Origin: Vicingaceae bacterium
Lineage (GTDB): Bacteria; Bacteroidota; Bacteroidia; Flavobacteriales_E; Vicingaceae
DNA: 41,022 nt
NCBI GenBank assembly: GCA_029210015.1
Contig: JARGOE010000011.1
Location: forward strand, 1 to 41,022
Direction of reading: 5' to 3'
The translations under genes and the position numbers were made by a program. How positions within the stretch are numbered: the stretch's first letter is position 1; the number at the start of each line of letters is the position of its first letter. A model generated the notes under the pieces. It ran no database searches. It was not told where the DNA came from and was given only the letters and a program-made list of their open reading frames with translations. Below, piece by piece: positions 16,348 through 24,971 of this stretch.

Positions 16348-16381
16348 AAAAAGCCCAAAGAAATTCTTCTTTGGGCTTTTT
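16348..16381. terminator. Bidirectional terminator between FKBP and trxA genes
   Basis: AAAAAGCCCAAAGAA pairs perfectly with TTCTTTGGGCTTTTT around a 4-base loop. A-tract on one side and T-tract on the other make it work for both converging genes. Confidence 0.92.
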
Positions 16382-16403
16382 ATATGTTATTTAAGTGTGA
16401 TTT

Positions 16404-16721
16404 TTACATCATTGCATTTAACTTTTCAGCTAATACATCTTTAGAAACTGCACCAACTTGTTTGTCAACAATTTCTCCACCTTTCATAAATAAGATAGTA
16501 GGGATGTTTCTAATTCCAAATTTTGCAGCAGTCTCAGGGTTGTTATCTACATCCACTTTTCCTACTACAGCTTTTCCTTCAAATTCATTAGCAATTTCTT
16601 CAACTAATGGTCCAACCATTCTACACGGTCCACACCAAACAGCCCAAAAATCTACCAATACTGGTTTATCTGATTTTAATACGTTTTCTTCAAAATTTGC
16701 GTCTGTTAATTCTAATGCCAT
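16404..16721 (-). CDS. trxA: Thioredoxin
   Basis: This 105-residue protein has the classic thioredoxin length and active site WCGPC (C30, C33), the VDFWAVWC strand and the cis-proline region IRNIPTILFM. It reduces disulfides of cytoplasmic enzymes, itself recycled by thioredoxin reductase (not in the window). It is downstream of dnaE on the same strand with a 129-base gap, so it is probably transcribed from its own promoter, and it ends at the bidirectional terminator. Confidence 0.97.
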   Translation of the reverse strand: MALELTDANFEENVLKSDKPVLVDFWAVWCGPCRMVGPLVEEIANEFEGKAVVGKVDVDNNPETAAKFGIRNIPTILFMKGGEIVDKQVGAVSKDVLAEKLNAMM

Positions 16722-16850
16722 AACTTTTTGTTTTATGTGTTTATATTTTATTTCTTATTCTTATTTGTAAATATACTTTTTCAATTTCTAATTCTTGTCA
16801 GCTTTAAGTCAATTATTAAACCATTATTGTAAAGGCGACATATTGTCATT

Positions 16851-19800
16851 TTAATTTAATTTGTAGGTCACTTCTTTCATGTCATCAATACTTTCTAAAA
16901 ATGAATCGGTTAGCTCAATTCGTTTGGTTCTAGATTGTAATTTAACCACACCTTCTTCTTCATCTTTAACTTGTATGCTAAAATCAACTTTACCTTCATT
17001 TTGTGTTAAAATGGCATTTATATTTTCAATAAATTCATCCGTTACATCTTTGGTTTCTACATTTAATGTAATGCTTTTAACACTTTTTTCTCTTAACTCA
17101 GAAAGAAGCTCTATCGATGATATTTTAAATTCAACATCATCTACATCTTTACTCCAAGGTTTCGGTTGTACCTTTCCTTTAATAAATAAATATTGCTCTG
17201 AAATAAAATAAGGTTTGAGTTTAACATAGTCTTCTCCAAATACAAAAAAGGAGTGAGAGGTATGATAATCTTCAACTTCTAAAATTCCAAAAGGCTTTCC
17301 TTTTTTTGTTAACCTGTCTTGAACTCCAGTACATATAGTTGCAAAAGCTAATTCTTTACCTTTTATGGCAACTACATCATCTAACAAACCTAAATGACCT
17401 CTTCCAAAACTTTTCATTTCTAATTTGTATGCATCTAATGGATGTCCAGAAATAAAAATTCCAACTACTTCTTTCTCACGCTTTAACTTCTCTAAAACTC
17501 CCCATTCTTCACAAGCTGGAACTGGAGGTTCTTCTACTTCTTCTCCTTCAACATTATCAAACATTGATACTTGTATGGAGTTGATGTTTTCTTGGTGTTT
17601 GTTACCGTACTTAATTACTTTTTCTAAAAAAGTATTACCATCAATATCATTAAAATATTGTGCACGGTGTATGTTCGGAAAAGAATCAAAAGCTCCACCA
17701 TAAGCTAAGCTTTCTAATGTTTTTTTGTTGGCAGATCTTAAATCAATTCTTCTGGTTAAATCAAATAGAGAAGTAAAAGGGCCATTTTCATTACGTTCTT
17801 TAACAATAGTGTCAACTGCTTTTCCTCCAACACCTTTCATGGCAGCTAATCCAAATCGTATTTCCCCTTTAGCATTTACAGTAAATTTATGTACAGATTC
17901 GTTTACATCTGGTCCTAATACTTGTATTCCCATTCGTTTACATTCGTCCATAAAAAAAGTAATAGACTTAATGTCATTCATGTTGTTACTTAATACAGAT
18001 GCCATGTATTCAGCAGGGTAGTGGGCTTTTAAAAATGCTGTTTGGTATGCAATCCAAGCATAACACGTTGAGTGAGACTTGTTAAAGGCATAGGCTGCAA
18101 AAGCTTCCCAATCTTTCCAAACTTTTTCTAAAACTTTAGGGTCGTGTCCTTTTTCTGAAGCTTGTTCAATAAACTGAGGCTTCATTTTATCTAGCACAGC
18201 AATTTGCTTTTTACCCATTGCCTTTCTCAGTACATCGGCTTCACCTTTAGTAAAGTCTGCTAACTTTTGAGAAAGTAACATCACTTGCTCTTGGTAAACA
18301 GTAATTCCATACGTTTCTTTCAGATACTCTTCCATATCTTCCAAATCATATATTACTGCCTCATCACCATGTTTACGTTTAATAAATGATGGAATGTACT
18401 CCATTGGTCCTGGTCGATACAACGCATTCATTGCAATTAAATCGGCAAAAACTGTAGGTTTTAAACTACGCATGTGTTTTTGCATTCCAGGAGATTCATA
18501 TTGAAATATACCTACAGTTTCTCCTCTTTGGAAAAGCTCATAAGTCTTTTCATCTTCAATGTCAAATGTTTCAGGATCAAGTTCAATACCGTGTTTATCT
18601 TTTACAATTTTTACAGCATCCTTAATTAAAGTTAATGTTTTTAACCCTAAAAAATCCATTTTTAACAGACCTGCGTCTTCAGCAACCGAGTTGTCGAATT
18701 GCGTACAAGTCATATCAGAATCTTTGGCTAAAGCAACAGGAACGTAATTAGTAATGTCATCAGGAGTAATAATTACACCACAGGCATGAATACCTGTGTT
18801 ACGCATATTTCCTTCAATTTTTATGGCTTGATTTACTGTTTTACCGTCTAAAGAATCTCTTTTAGCGACATCTTTTAACTGTTTAGCTCTTTCAAAATCT
18901 TCAGGTCGACCTAACTTTTCTTTCAGGTCATCTTCGCTCATACCAAAGATTTTGTTCAGTTTAATATCTGGTATTAACCCTGCTAATCTTCCAGCTTCAT
19001 CTAATGGTAGTTCTAATGCTCTTGCGGTATCTCTAATAGATGATTTGGCAGCCATTGTACCAAAAGTTATAATTTGAGCTACCTGATTTGAACCATATTT
19101 ATTAATTACATAGTCCATTACTTTGCTTCGGCCTTCATCATCAAAATCAATATCAATATCGGGCATCGATATTCTATCAGGATTCAGAAAACGCTCAAAA
19201 AGTAAGTCGTACTTAATAGGGTCAATATTGGTAATCCAAGTACAGTAGGCAACTACTGAACCAGCTGCTGAACCCCTTCCTGGCCCTACGGAAACTCCCA
19301 TTTTACGGGCTTCACGAATAAAATCTTCTACAATTAAAAAATAACCAGGATACCCAGTATTTTTAATTACGCCTAATTCAAAATCTAAACGTTCTTTAAT
19401 TTCATCGGTAAGTTTTCCGTAACGTTTTTTAGCTCCTTCATAAGTGATATGACGTAAATAAATGTTTTCACCAATTTTTAAACTATCATCTTCATCATCT
19501 CTTGGATCTTGAAATTCTTTTGGTATATCAAACTTTGGAAGTAACACATCACGAGCTAATTCAAAAGGCTCAATCTTATTGGTTATTTCTTGTGTATTGA
19601 TAATAGCATCAGGTAAATCAGCAAAAAGTTGTTTCATTTCATCTGAAGACTTTATGTAAAACTCATCATTTGGGAACCCAAAACGAGCTTCTCTTCCGCC
19701 ACCACCGATGTATCTTTTAGGTTGTGTCTTGTATTTACCATCTCTAATGCAAAGTAATATGTCTTGAGATTCTGCATCACTTTTATCTACATAGTATGTG

Positions 19801-21125
19801 TTGTTACAAGCAACATATTTTATGTTGTGTTTGTCAGCAAATTCTAATAATACATTGTTAATGCTATTTTCTTCATCAACTCCGTGTCGGTTTAACTCAA
19901 TGTAAAAGTCATCACCAAAATGTTCTTTCCACCAAAGCAAAGCTTCTTCAGCTTGTTTTTTACCTTCAAATAATATTTTGTTAGGAACTTCACCCCAAAT
20001 ACCACCCGTTAAAGCAATAATATCTTCTTTGTATTCTAATAAAAGTTCTCTATCAATTCTAGGAACATAATAAAAACCATCAATGTTGGCATAAGAAGCT
20101 AGCTTAATTAAGTTTTGATAGCCATTTTTGTTTTTAGCAATCAATACCGTTTGAAAGCCATTGTCTTTATGAGATTTATCTAATCTGTTATTACATAAAA
20201 AGAACTCGCAACCTACAATTGGTTTTACATTATGTTTGAAAGCATCTCTAACAAAATGGAAGGTTGCCATCATGTTGCCATGATCGGTAAGTGCAATGGC
20301 TTCCATACCTAAATCGCTCGCTTTTTTAACTAAAGCTTCAACTTTGGTAGTAGATTGTAATATTGAAAATTGAGAGTGGTTATGCAAATGTGTAAAAGGA
20401 ACATCTTTAAGCTCTGCACTAACTTTAGTATTCGCCTCTAATACCTTTTCTGCTTCAGCTTCTTTTTCTTTTTGGTGGTCTTCAAAATTGGCAGCAGCCA
20501 ATTTAGGAGCTTCATAAACTACAGCATCAATATCTGTAATTTCTGGAGGAGTAATAACTCTATGTTGAACTAACCCAAAGAAACACCTTGCAGTAGCATC
20601 AACATCATAAGCCGCATCGTGTGCATCTCCAAAACCCTCTCCAAATAGTTTTATATGCAGGTCGGTTAGTTTAGGATATTTAAATCTTCCTCCTCTACCA
20701 CCTGGGATAGCGCAAAAATCGACAGATGATTTCATCGTATCGATATCTTTTTTACTCGCTAAATCATTTTCTATTCCTAAACGGTAAAATTCAGCACCAA
20801 CAACATTAATATCAAATTCAATATTGTGACCAACATTGTATTGAGTAATTTCTAAATCCGATTTAAGAGCTTCTAAAACTAGCCTTAAATCATGCCCATC
20901 TCTTAAAGCTCTTTCAGTAGTTATACCATGAATGTTAGAAACACCAATAGGGATATCATAACCATCTGGTTTAACAATAAAGTTTTGAGCTTTTATTAAT
21001 TTTCCGGTATTGGAATGTAATTGCCATGCCAATTGAACCATTCTTGGCCAATTGTCTGAATCAGAAACAGGGGCCTTATAATTCTTCGGAAGTCCTGTGG
21101 TTTCTGTATCAAATATTAAAAACAT
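16851..21125 (-). CDS. dnaE: DNA polymerase III alpha subunit with fused DnaQ-type exonuclease
   Basis: This 1424-residue replicative polymerase has an N-terminal DEDDh exonuclease (about 1-185) with intact residues: D6 and E8 in FDTETTG, D105 in IEFDIN, and H169 and D174 in AHDAAYDVD. A charged linker leads to a PHP domain (from about 244; HLHNH, LTDHGN, CEFF), which looks intact enough to bind metal. Next comes the palm/fingers with GPGRGSAAGS, the catalytic PDIDIDFDD and LLKMDFLGLK. HhH and OB-fold regions follow (OB near LAFATICTGVQDR). Proofreading is thus carried in the same chain, in contrast to the separate epsilon of Escherichia coli. It is preceded by an inverted repeat in its leader. 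Confidence 0.96.
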   Translation of the reverse strand: MFLIFDTETTGLPKNYKAPVSDSDNWPRMVQLAWQLHSNTGKLIKAQNFIVKPDGYDIPIGVSNIHGITTERALRDGHDLRLVLEALKSDLEITQYNVGHNIEFDINVVGAEFYRLGIENDLASKKDIDTMKSSVDFCAIPGGRGGRFKYPKLTDLHIKLFGEGFGDAHDAAYDVDATARCFFGLVQHRVITPPEITDIDAVVYEAPKLAAANFEDHQKEKEAEAEKVLEANTKVSAELKDVPFTHLHNHSQFSILQSTTKVEALVKKASDLGMEAIALTDHGNMMATFHFVRDAFKHNVKPIVGCEFFLCNNRLDKSHKDNGFQTVLIAKNKNGYQNLIKLASYANIDGFYYVPRIDRELLLEYKEDIIALTGGIWGEVPNKILFEGKKQAEEALLWWKEHFGDDFYIELNRHGVDEENSINNVLLEFADKHNIKYVACNNTYYVDKSDAESQDILLCIRDGKYKTQPKRYIGGGGREARFGFPNDEFYIKSSDEMKQLFADLPDAIINTQEITNKIEPFELARDVLLPKFDIPKEFQDPRDDEDDSLKIGENIYLRHITYEGAKKRYGKLTDEIKERLDFELGVIKNTGYPGYFLIVEDFIREARKMGVSVGPGRGSAAGSVVAYCTWITNIDPIKYDLLFERFLNPDRISMPDIDIDFDDEGRSKVMDYVINKYGSNQVAQIITFGTMAAKSSIRDTARALELPLDEAGRLAGLIPDIKLNKIFGMSEDDLKEKLGRPEDFERAKQLKDVAKRDSLDGKTVNQAIKIEGNMRNTGIHACGVIITPDDITNYVPVALAKDSDMTCTQFDNSVAEDAGLLKMDFLGLKTLTLIKDAVKIVKDKHGIELDPETFDIEDEKTYELFQRGETVGIFQYESPGMQKHMRSLKPTVFADLIAMNALYRPGPMEYIPSFIKRKHGDEAVIYDLEDMEEYLKETYGITVYQEQVMLLSQKLADFTKGEADVLRKAMGKKQIAVLDKMKPQFIEQASEKGHDPKVLEKVWKDWEAFAAYAFNKSHSTCYAWIAYQTAFLKAHYPAEYMASVLSNNMNDIKSITFFMDECKRMGIQVLGPDVNESVHKFTVNAKGEIRFGLAAMKGVGGKAVDTIVKERNENGPFTSLFDLTRRIDLRSANKKTLESLAYGGAFDSFPNIHRAQYFNDIDGNTFLEKVIKYGNKHQENINSIQVSMFDNVEGEEVEEPPVPACEEWGVLEKLKREKEVVGIFISGHPLDAYKLEMKSFGRGHLGLLDDVVAIKGKELAFATICTGVQDRLTKKGKPFGILEVEDYHTSHSFFVFGEDYVKLKPYFISEQYLFIKGKVQPKPWSKDVDDVEFKISSIELLSELREKSVKSITLNVETKDVTDEFIENINAILTQNEGKVDFSIQVKDEEEGVVKLQSRTKRIELTDSFLESIDDMKEVTYKLN

Positions 21126-21134
21126 AGCAGCTTT

Positions 21135-21175
21135 AGAGATTAAAAATTGGTAGGTTAAAATTACTTTTAATCTCT
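21135..21175. repeat. Inverted repeat in the dnaE leader
   Basis: AGAGATTAAAA (21135-21145) and TTTTAATCTCT (21165-21175) form a perfect 11-bp inverted repeat with a 19-base loop, 9 bases upstream of the dnaE ATG. On the minus strand the hairpin is not followed by a T-run, so it is a possible leader structure or protein site rather than a clear terminator. Confidence 0.6.
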
Positions 21176-21232
21176 CAGAATTTGCTTAGTAAGTTTATCG
21201 AAAAGCTAACATGTTTTGAACAAATTAAAGGG

Positions 21233-21640
21233 TTATCTAAATTTTGCAAAAGAAACTAATTGTCCTTTATCACAACTTTCAAAACCTAAATTTTCGTAAA
21301 AACTTCTAGTTTCGGAAGTATCATCAGTTAGAAGAACAATTTGTCTTACATTTTTGTAATTATCTAAGGTTTTTTTTACTAAGGTGCTACCTATTTTATT
21401 TTGTTTGTAAGCTTTTAAAACTAAAATGTCTTGTATGTAGATAATAGTTTTCCCATCACCTACTAAGCGTATCAACCCAACTAATTTATCACCATCCCAA
21501 GCGGTTAAAACATGTAACGAGTTTTTAATTGCATCCATTAAAGTATCAATATCTTTAGTGTAGGCAGACCAATTGGCATCATTGTATAAGTTAAAAACTG
21601 CATTTGGGTTGGGTGTATTAGATTCTTGGTAGGTAATCAT
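21233..21640 (-). CDS. GNAT family N-acetyltransferase
   Basis: This 135-residue protein has the GNAT fold pattern: central LVGLIRLVGDGKTIIYIQDILVL strands, the acetyl-CoA loop YKQNKIGSTLVKKTL (a Q/RxxGxG/A-like turn) and the closing FYENLGFESCDKGQLV. The substrate is unknown. It is the last gene of the 23681-21233 minus-strand cluster, 9 bases after the PqqB-like gene. It may be there by chance of operon structure. Confidence 0.88.
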   Translation of the reverse strand: MITYQESNTPNPNAVFNLYNDANWSAYTKDIDTLMDAIKNSLHVLTAWDGDKLVGLIRLVGDGKTIIYIQDILVLKAYKQNKIGSTLVKKTLDNYKNVRQIVLLTDDTSETRSFYENLGFESCDKGQLVSFAKFR

Positions 21641-21649
21641 TTGTATTTG

Positions 21650-22627
21650 CTATAATTCAAAAGTTTGATTGATTGAGGCAATATTAAATCCATTATTAAT
21701 AATGTTTTTAGCATGTTTACTACTTGAATTAATAACAGGATTAGTATGATTAAAATGAATGAAATGGATTTTACTTTTTTCTGAAGGTGGTAAATCATTA
21801 AACTTCTCCATACTCTCAATAATAAATGGGTGAGGGATTTCAGAAATGTTTCTATTGTTAATTTCTTCTCCGTCATAAAAAGTTCCATCTAAAAATGCAT
21901 AATCAACATCCTTTATCATAGTAATAATATCTCTGTCCCATTTCTCCCATTTGTCAATGTCAGGAATAAACAATGCGCTTTTATTTGTTCCAGTAATTAT
22001 ATAGCCTACAGTTTCTGAAAACTCATCTCTATGCGGAACAAGGATTGGAGATACTGTTAGTTTAGGCGAAAGCTGTATTTTAAAAGCATTATTTATTCCT
22101 TTTATTGAAATGTTTTTGTTGGTAACCAGTTGACTCCATGGGCCATTTTCACTAAGGAAGACTTTCATTTTTGGCATAGCAAAAACTGGAATACTGTCTG
22201 CATTCATGGCTTCTTTACCTAAATACATCAATCCAGTATAGTGCCCAATGTGAGCATGAGTTAAAAATATTCCATTAGGAATCTCATTTTCAACTCCTGC
22301 AAAGCCTTTTAATATTTTACTTTGACTAGCTATATCTGGTGTAGCTTCAAATAAATAAGTTTTGTTGTCATCTTTGTCAATTAGACCTAAACTAACCACC
22401 TTTCTATTTTTATCTGGAGAATTAAACAAATCAATACAACAACTTTTTCTACATCCAATTTGTGGAGAACCTGCATCTTGAATAGTCCCGAGTATTACAA
22501 TAGAAGTAGTATTTAATACATGGTCACCTATCAATTTAGGCTCTTCACATAGTGTAAAAACTTCTTTCTTTGTTTCTTGACAAGAATACAGCAGGAAAAT
22601 AGAAAGTGAGAGTATAAGGTATTTCAT
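21650..22627 (-). CDS. PqqB-like MBL-fold lipoprotein
   Basis: This 325-residue lipoprotein (LLYSCQE, C16) has a metallo-beta-lactamase fold related to PqqB. Visible features are GTIQDAGSPQIGC with a cysteine cluster (C59, C63, C64) that could bind a structural zinc, the metal motif THAHIGHY (H124, H126, H129), LVPHRDEFSETVGY, FIPDIDKW and HFIHFNHTNP. The aspartate of the normal HxHxDH motif is glycine (G128), so the second metal site is probably altered. No other PQQ synthesis genes are here, and the lipoprotein signal places it in the envelope, so a PQQ role is unlikely. It overlaps the upstream lipoprotein gene by 4 bases. Confidence 0.82.
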   Translation of the reverse strand: MKYLILSLSIFLLYSCQETKKEVFTLCEEPKLIGDHVLNTTSIVILGTIQDAGSPQIGCRKSCCIDLFNSPDKNRKVVSLGLIDKDDNKTYLFEATPDIASQSKILKGFAGVENEIPNGIFLTHAHIGHYTGLMYLGKEAMNADSIPVFAMPKMKVFLSENGPWSQLVTNKNISIKGINNAFKIQLSPKLTVSPILVPHRDEFSETVGYIITGTNKSALFIPDIDKWEKWDRDIITMIKDVDYAFLDGTFYDGEEINNRNISEIPHPFIIESMEKFNDLPPSEKSKIHFIHFNHTNPVINSSSKHAKNIINNGFNIASINQTFEL

Positions 22628-23091
22628 TCTACATCAAATTTAATAATTCCATTATCCTTGCTAAAATTCTTGTTGAATGTGTTTTTTGAAATATGTAGAA
22701 TTTCTAAGTTTATTTCAATTTCTATAAAATCTAGATTAAATTCTCTATCATTTATAAAGTTTTGATTGTAATGGGTATAAGTATCATTTTGAAGTCTACC
22801 AAATATCATGGTTGTTTTAGGGGGTAATATTATATTCACAATTTCAGAGCTTTCTTCGGTATCTTTTATCTCAACTTTATTATTCCAATCGATTTTTCCT
22901 TGCTTAGTAGTTTTGTAAAAGTTAGGAGAATGCTCAAATATTCCAAAGTTGTGCTCTTTTGGCTTTGTAATAGTATAGCTAATGAAAATAGGTTGATCAG
23001 AAAGATTATTAATTACAAAGTATTCTGACCAAGAACAACCTGTGAATAAAAGTAAAGGAAGAAGAGAGGCATATAATTTTAAATTTTTCAT
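22624..23091 (-). CDS. Lipoprotein of unknown function
   Basis: This 155-residue protein has a lipobox LLFTGCS (C19) followed by a beta-rich region starting EYFVINNLSDQPIFISY, which looks like a small immunoglobulin-type or carbohydrate-binding sandwich. No family is recognised. It overlaps both neighbours by 4 bases (ATGA-type junctions), so it is tightly coupled to the preceding lipoprotein and the following MBL lipoprotein. Confidence 0.75.
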   Translation of the reverse strand: MKNLKLYASLLPLLLFTGCSWSEYFVINNLSDQPIFISYTITKPKEHNFGIFEHSPNFYKTTKQGKIDWNNKVEIKDTEESSEIVNIILPPKTTMIFGRLQNDTYTHYNQNFINDREFNLDFIEIEINLEILHISKNTFNKNFSKDNGIIKFDVE

Positions 23092-23681
23092 CTTTCTTGA
23101 TCTTCATTTAAATAATCACAATTCTCTTTAATTAATTCATAATTATTCTTGTTCTGTATGGATACCATTCTTGCTTTTTCTTGAAAGAAACCTCCAAAAG
23201 TTGCAAATTGTAAATCTTTATTCCACATAAAATCATACAGTTCTGGATCAGAATCAGGGTAGTCAGGGTTTTCTATAATAAAAGTTCCGTAAATTATTTC
23301 AAAATTCTCTCTTTTTTCTTCGTAAGCTTCAAACTCTATAATTTTAAACCATTGACTATCTTGTCCGTAACTAACTAATATTCTCCAACCATGTCTTTCT
23401 TGATATTCAATTGAAAGTTTTTGCGTTTCAGCCTCACAATATTCATTGATGACAAATCCTTCACCTTGTTTATTAAGTCTATACCATTCGTTTGGAATAT
23501 CTTCTACTGCTAATGGGTTTTCTTGAACTGCTTGGTTAATAGTATCTTCAATTACTTTAACATCAGAATCAATAATAGATAAGGTGTCTTCTATAATATC
23601 TTCAGTTGTTTCAATATTTGTTTCCTCATTGGTGCAAGAACACATGATAATAAGAACAAATATACCTAGCAGGTTTTTCAT
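23088..23681 (-). CDS. Acidic lipoprotein of unknown function
   Basis: This 197-residue protein has a lipobox IMCSCTNEE (C16) and then a long acidic Thr/Glu/Asp-rich linker (about 17-62). A compact domain follows, with WYRLNKQGEGFVINEYCEAET, RILVSYGQDSQWFKI and a C-terminal NCDYLNED. Acidic residues right after the lipidated cysteine suggest surface exposure by the Bacteroidota export rule (inference). It is first in the four-gene cluster and divergent from the 23756 gene. No known family is recognised. Confidence 0.75.
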   Translation of the reverse strand: MKNLLGIFVLIIMCSCTNEETNIETTEDIIEDTLSIIDSDVKVIEDTINQAVQENPLAVEDIPNEWYRLNKQGEGFVINEYCEAETQKLSIEYQERHGWRILVSYGQDSQWFKIIEFEAYEEKRENFEIIYGTFIIENPDYPDSDPELYDFMWNKDLQFATFGGFFQEKARMVSIQNKNNYELIKENCDYLNEDQER

Positions 23682-23755
23682 AAATAAAAATTTAATTAGT
23701 GTATGGAAAAGTAAATAAAGAATGATAAATTCGCAAACAAATTAAACAATTACCT

Positions 23756-24160
23756 ATGGAAAGCTTAGAAGGAAATAAATTGATTGTAAAGTTGCAAAAA
23801 GACCTTGCAAAAAATGGTGTTAAAAAATTAGATGCTATCGTTAAAGATTTAAAAGATTTAAGACCTTATGCTTTAGAAGAGCAAGATCCTACGTTAACAA
23901 AAGTTATTCGTTTAACTTACGAACATATAGAAGATAACAAAACATTTAATATTCCATTACCTCCAGAAGAAGGTTTTGAAGTTGAAGTAGAGGAAGGAGA
24001 AGAAGCTCCGGAAGAAGTTCCAATGATTATCAGTACTATTGAAACTGATGATGATAGAGTGGAAAGTTTAGATTACTTGTTTTCTTTAATGTTAGATAGA
24101 AAAAATCCTTCAAACGTGCAAGATATGTTTGAGTATAGAGATGCTTTAAAAGCCTACTAA
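23756..24160 (+). CDS. Conserved small cytoplasmic protein of unknown function
   Basis: This 134-residue protein has no signal or membrane segment. Its helical N-terminus (LIVKLQKDLAKNGVKKLDAI, then LRPYALEEQDPTLTKVIRLTYEHIE) is followed by an acidic, proline-containing loop (70-95) and a helical C-terminus that includes ESLDYLFSLMLDRKNPSN and ends FEYRDALKAY. It looks like a conserved orphan of Flavobacteriales, and no function is known to me. It is monocistronic, ending at a bidirectional terminator shared with xthA. Confidence 0.8.
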   Translation: MESLEGNKLIVKLQKDLAKNGVKKLDAIVKDLKDLRPYALEEQDPTLTKVIRLTYEHIEDNKTFNIPLPPEEGFEVEVEEGEEAPEEVPMIISTIETDDDRVESLDYLFSLMLDRKNPSNVQDMFEYRDALKAY

Positions 24161-24174
24161 AAGATAAAATGTGT

Positions 24175-24208
24175 TAAAAAAGCCGAACATTACTGTTCGG
24201 CTTTTTTT
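24175..24208. terminator. Bidirectional terminator overlapping the xthA stop codon
   Basis: GCCGAACA (24182-24189) pairs with TGTTCGGC (24194-24201) around TTAC, with an A-tract before and T-tract after. The T-tract overlaps the minus-strand xthA stop codon at 24207-24209. Confidence 0.9.
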
Positions 24209-24971
24209 ATTTCAAATCTATACTAACCGGACAGTGATCTGAACCGTACATGTCCATTAAGATATCTGCAGATTCTATTTTGTTAGTAATGCTTTCGCTT
24301 ACTAAAAAATAATCAATTCTCCAGCCTACATTTCTATCTCTAGCTCCGCCTCTAAAACTCCACCAACTATATTTTTCAGTTGCATCAGGATGCAAGTATC
24401 TAAAACTGTCAATCAAACCAGCATTTTGAAAATTGTCCATTCCATCAATTTCTTCTTGCATATGACCTGCACTTTTGTTGTAATTAGCCTTTGGTCTAGC
24501 TAAATCAATACTTTTATGAGCAACATTTAAATCTCCACAAATAATTACATGCTTAGTTTTTTCTAGGGTTTTTAAAAACTTCAACAATTCAGCATCAAAC
24601 TCTTGTCTGTCATCTAACCTTGATAAATCATTCTTAGAGTTTGGTGTATAAACAGTAACTAAATAAAAATCATCGTATTCAGCAGTTAAAACTCTACCTT
24701 CTTGATCGTGATGCTCGATACCTAAGTCAGGAAAAACAGTTAAAGGTTTTGTTTTACTCACTATTGCAGTTCCAGAATATCCTTTTTTTACTGCCGAGTT
24801 AGAATAGATATGGTAACCTTCTAAGCCTTCTAATGCTTCTAAAACTTGGTCATCTTGTGCTTTGGTTTCTTGAAAACAAATCACATCAGGATTCATTTCA
24901 TAAATTTTATCATTTAATCCTTTTTTAGCAACTGCTCTAACTCCGTTTAAGTTCCAAGATATTAATTTCAT
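24207..24971 (-). CDS. xthA: Exodeoxyribonuclease III / AP endonuclease
   Basis: This 254-residue protein of the ExoIII/APE1 family cuts DNA at abasic sites and removes 3' blocks in base excision repair. Catalytic residues are all visible: N7 in SWNLNG, E35 in FQETKAQ, D147 and N149 in GDLNVAH, and D245 and H246 in GSDHCP. The length is normal. Its start overlaps the folP stop by 4 bases, so it is translated from the folP message. Confidence 0.95.
   Translation of the reverse strand: MKLISWNLNGVRAVAKKGLNDKIYEMNPDVICFQETKAQDDQVLEALEGLEGYHIYSNSAVKKGYSGTAIVSKTKPLTVFPDLGIEHHDQEGRVLTAEYDDFYLVTVYTPNSKNDLSRLDDRQEFDAELLKFLKTLEKTKHVIICGDLNVAHKSIDLARPKANYNKSAGHMQEEIDGMDNFQNAGLIDSFRYLHPDATEKYSWWSFRGGARDRNVGWRIDYFLVSESITNKIESADILMDMYGSDHCPVSIDLK

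Noticed and set aside
17425-18747. Several plus-strand open frames inside dnaE
   Set aside because: They are antisense to a conserved polymerase gene, have Ser/Phe-rich compositions typical of antisense AT-rich frames, and no start signals.
21637-21888. 83-codon minus-strand frame starting inside the MBL gene
   Set aside because: It lies within the PqqB-like coding sequence in another frame and shows no domain features.
21650-22627. PQQ biosynthesis gene pqqB
   Set aside because: Related by fold, but lipidated, with a changed metal motif and without other pqq genes; a PQQ role is not supported here.
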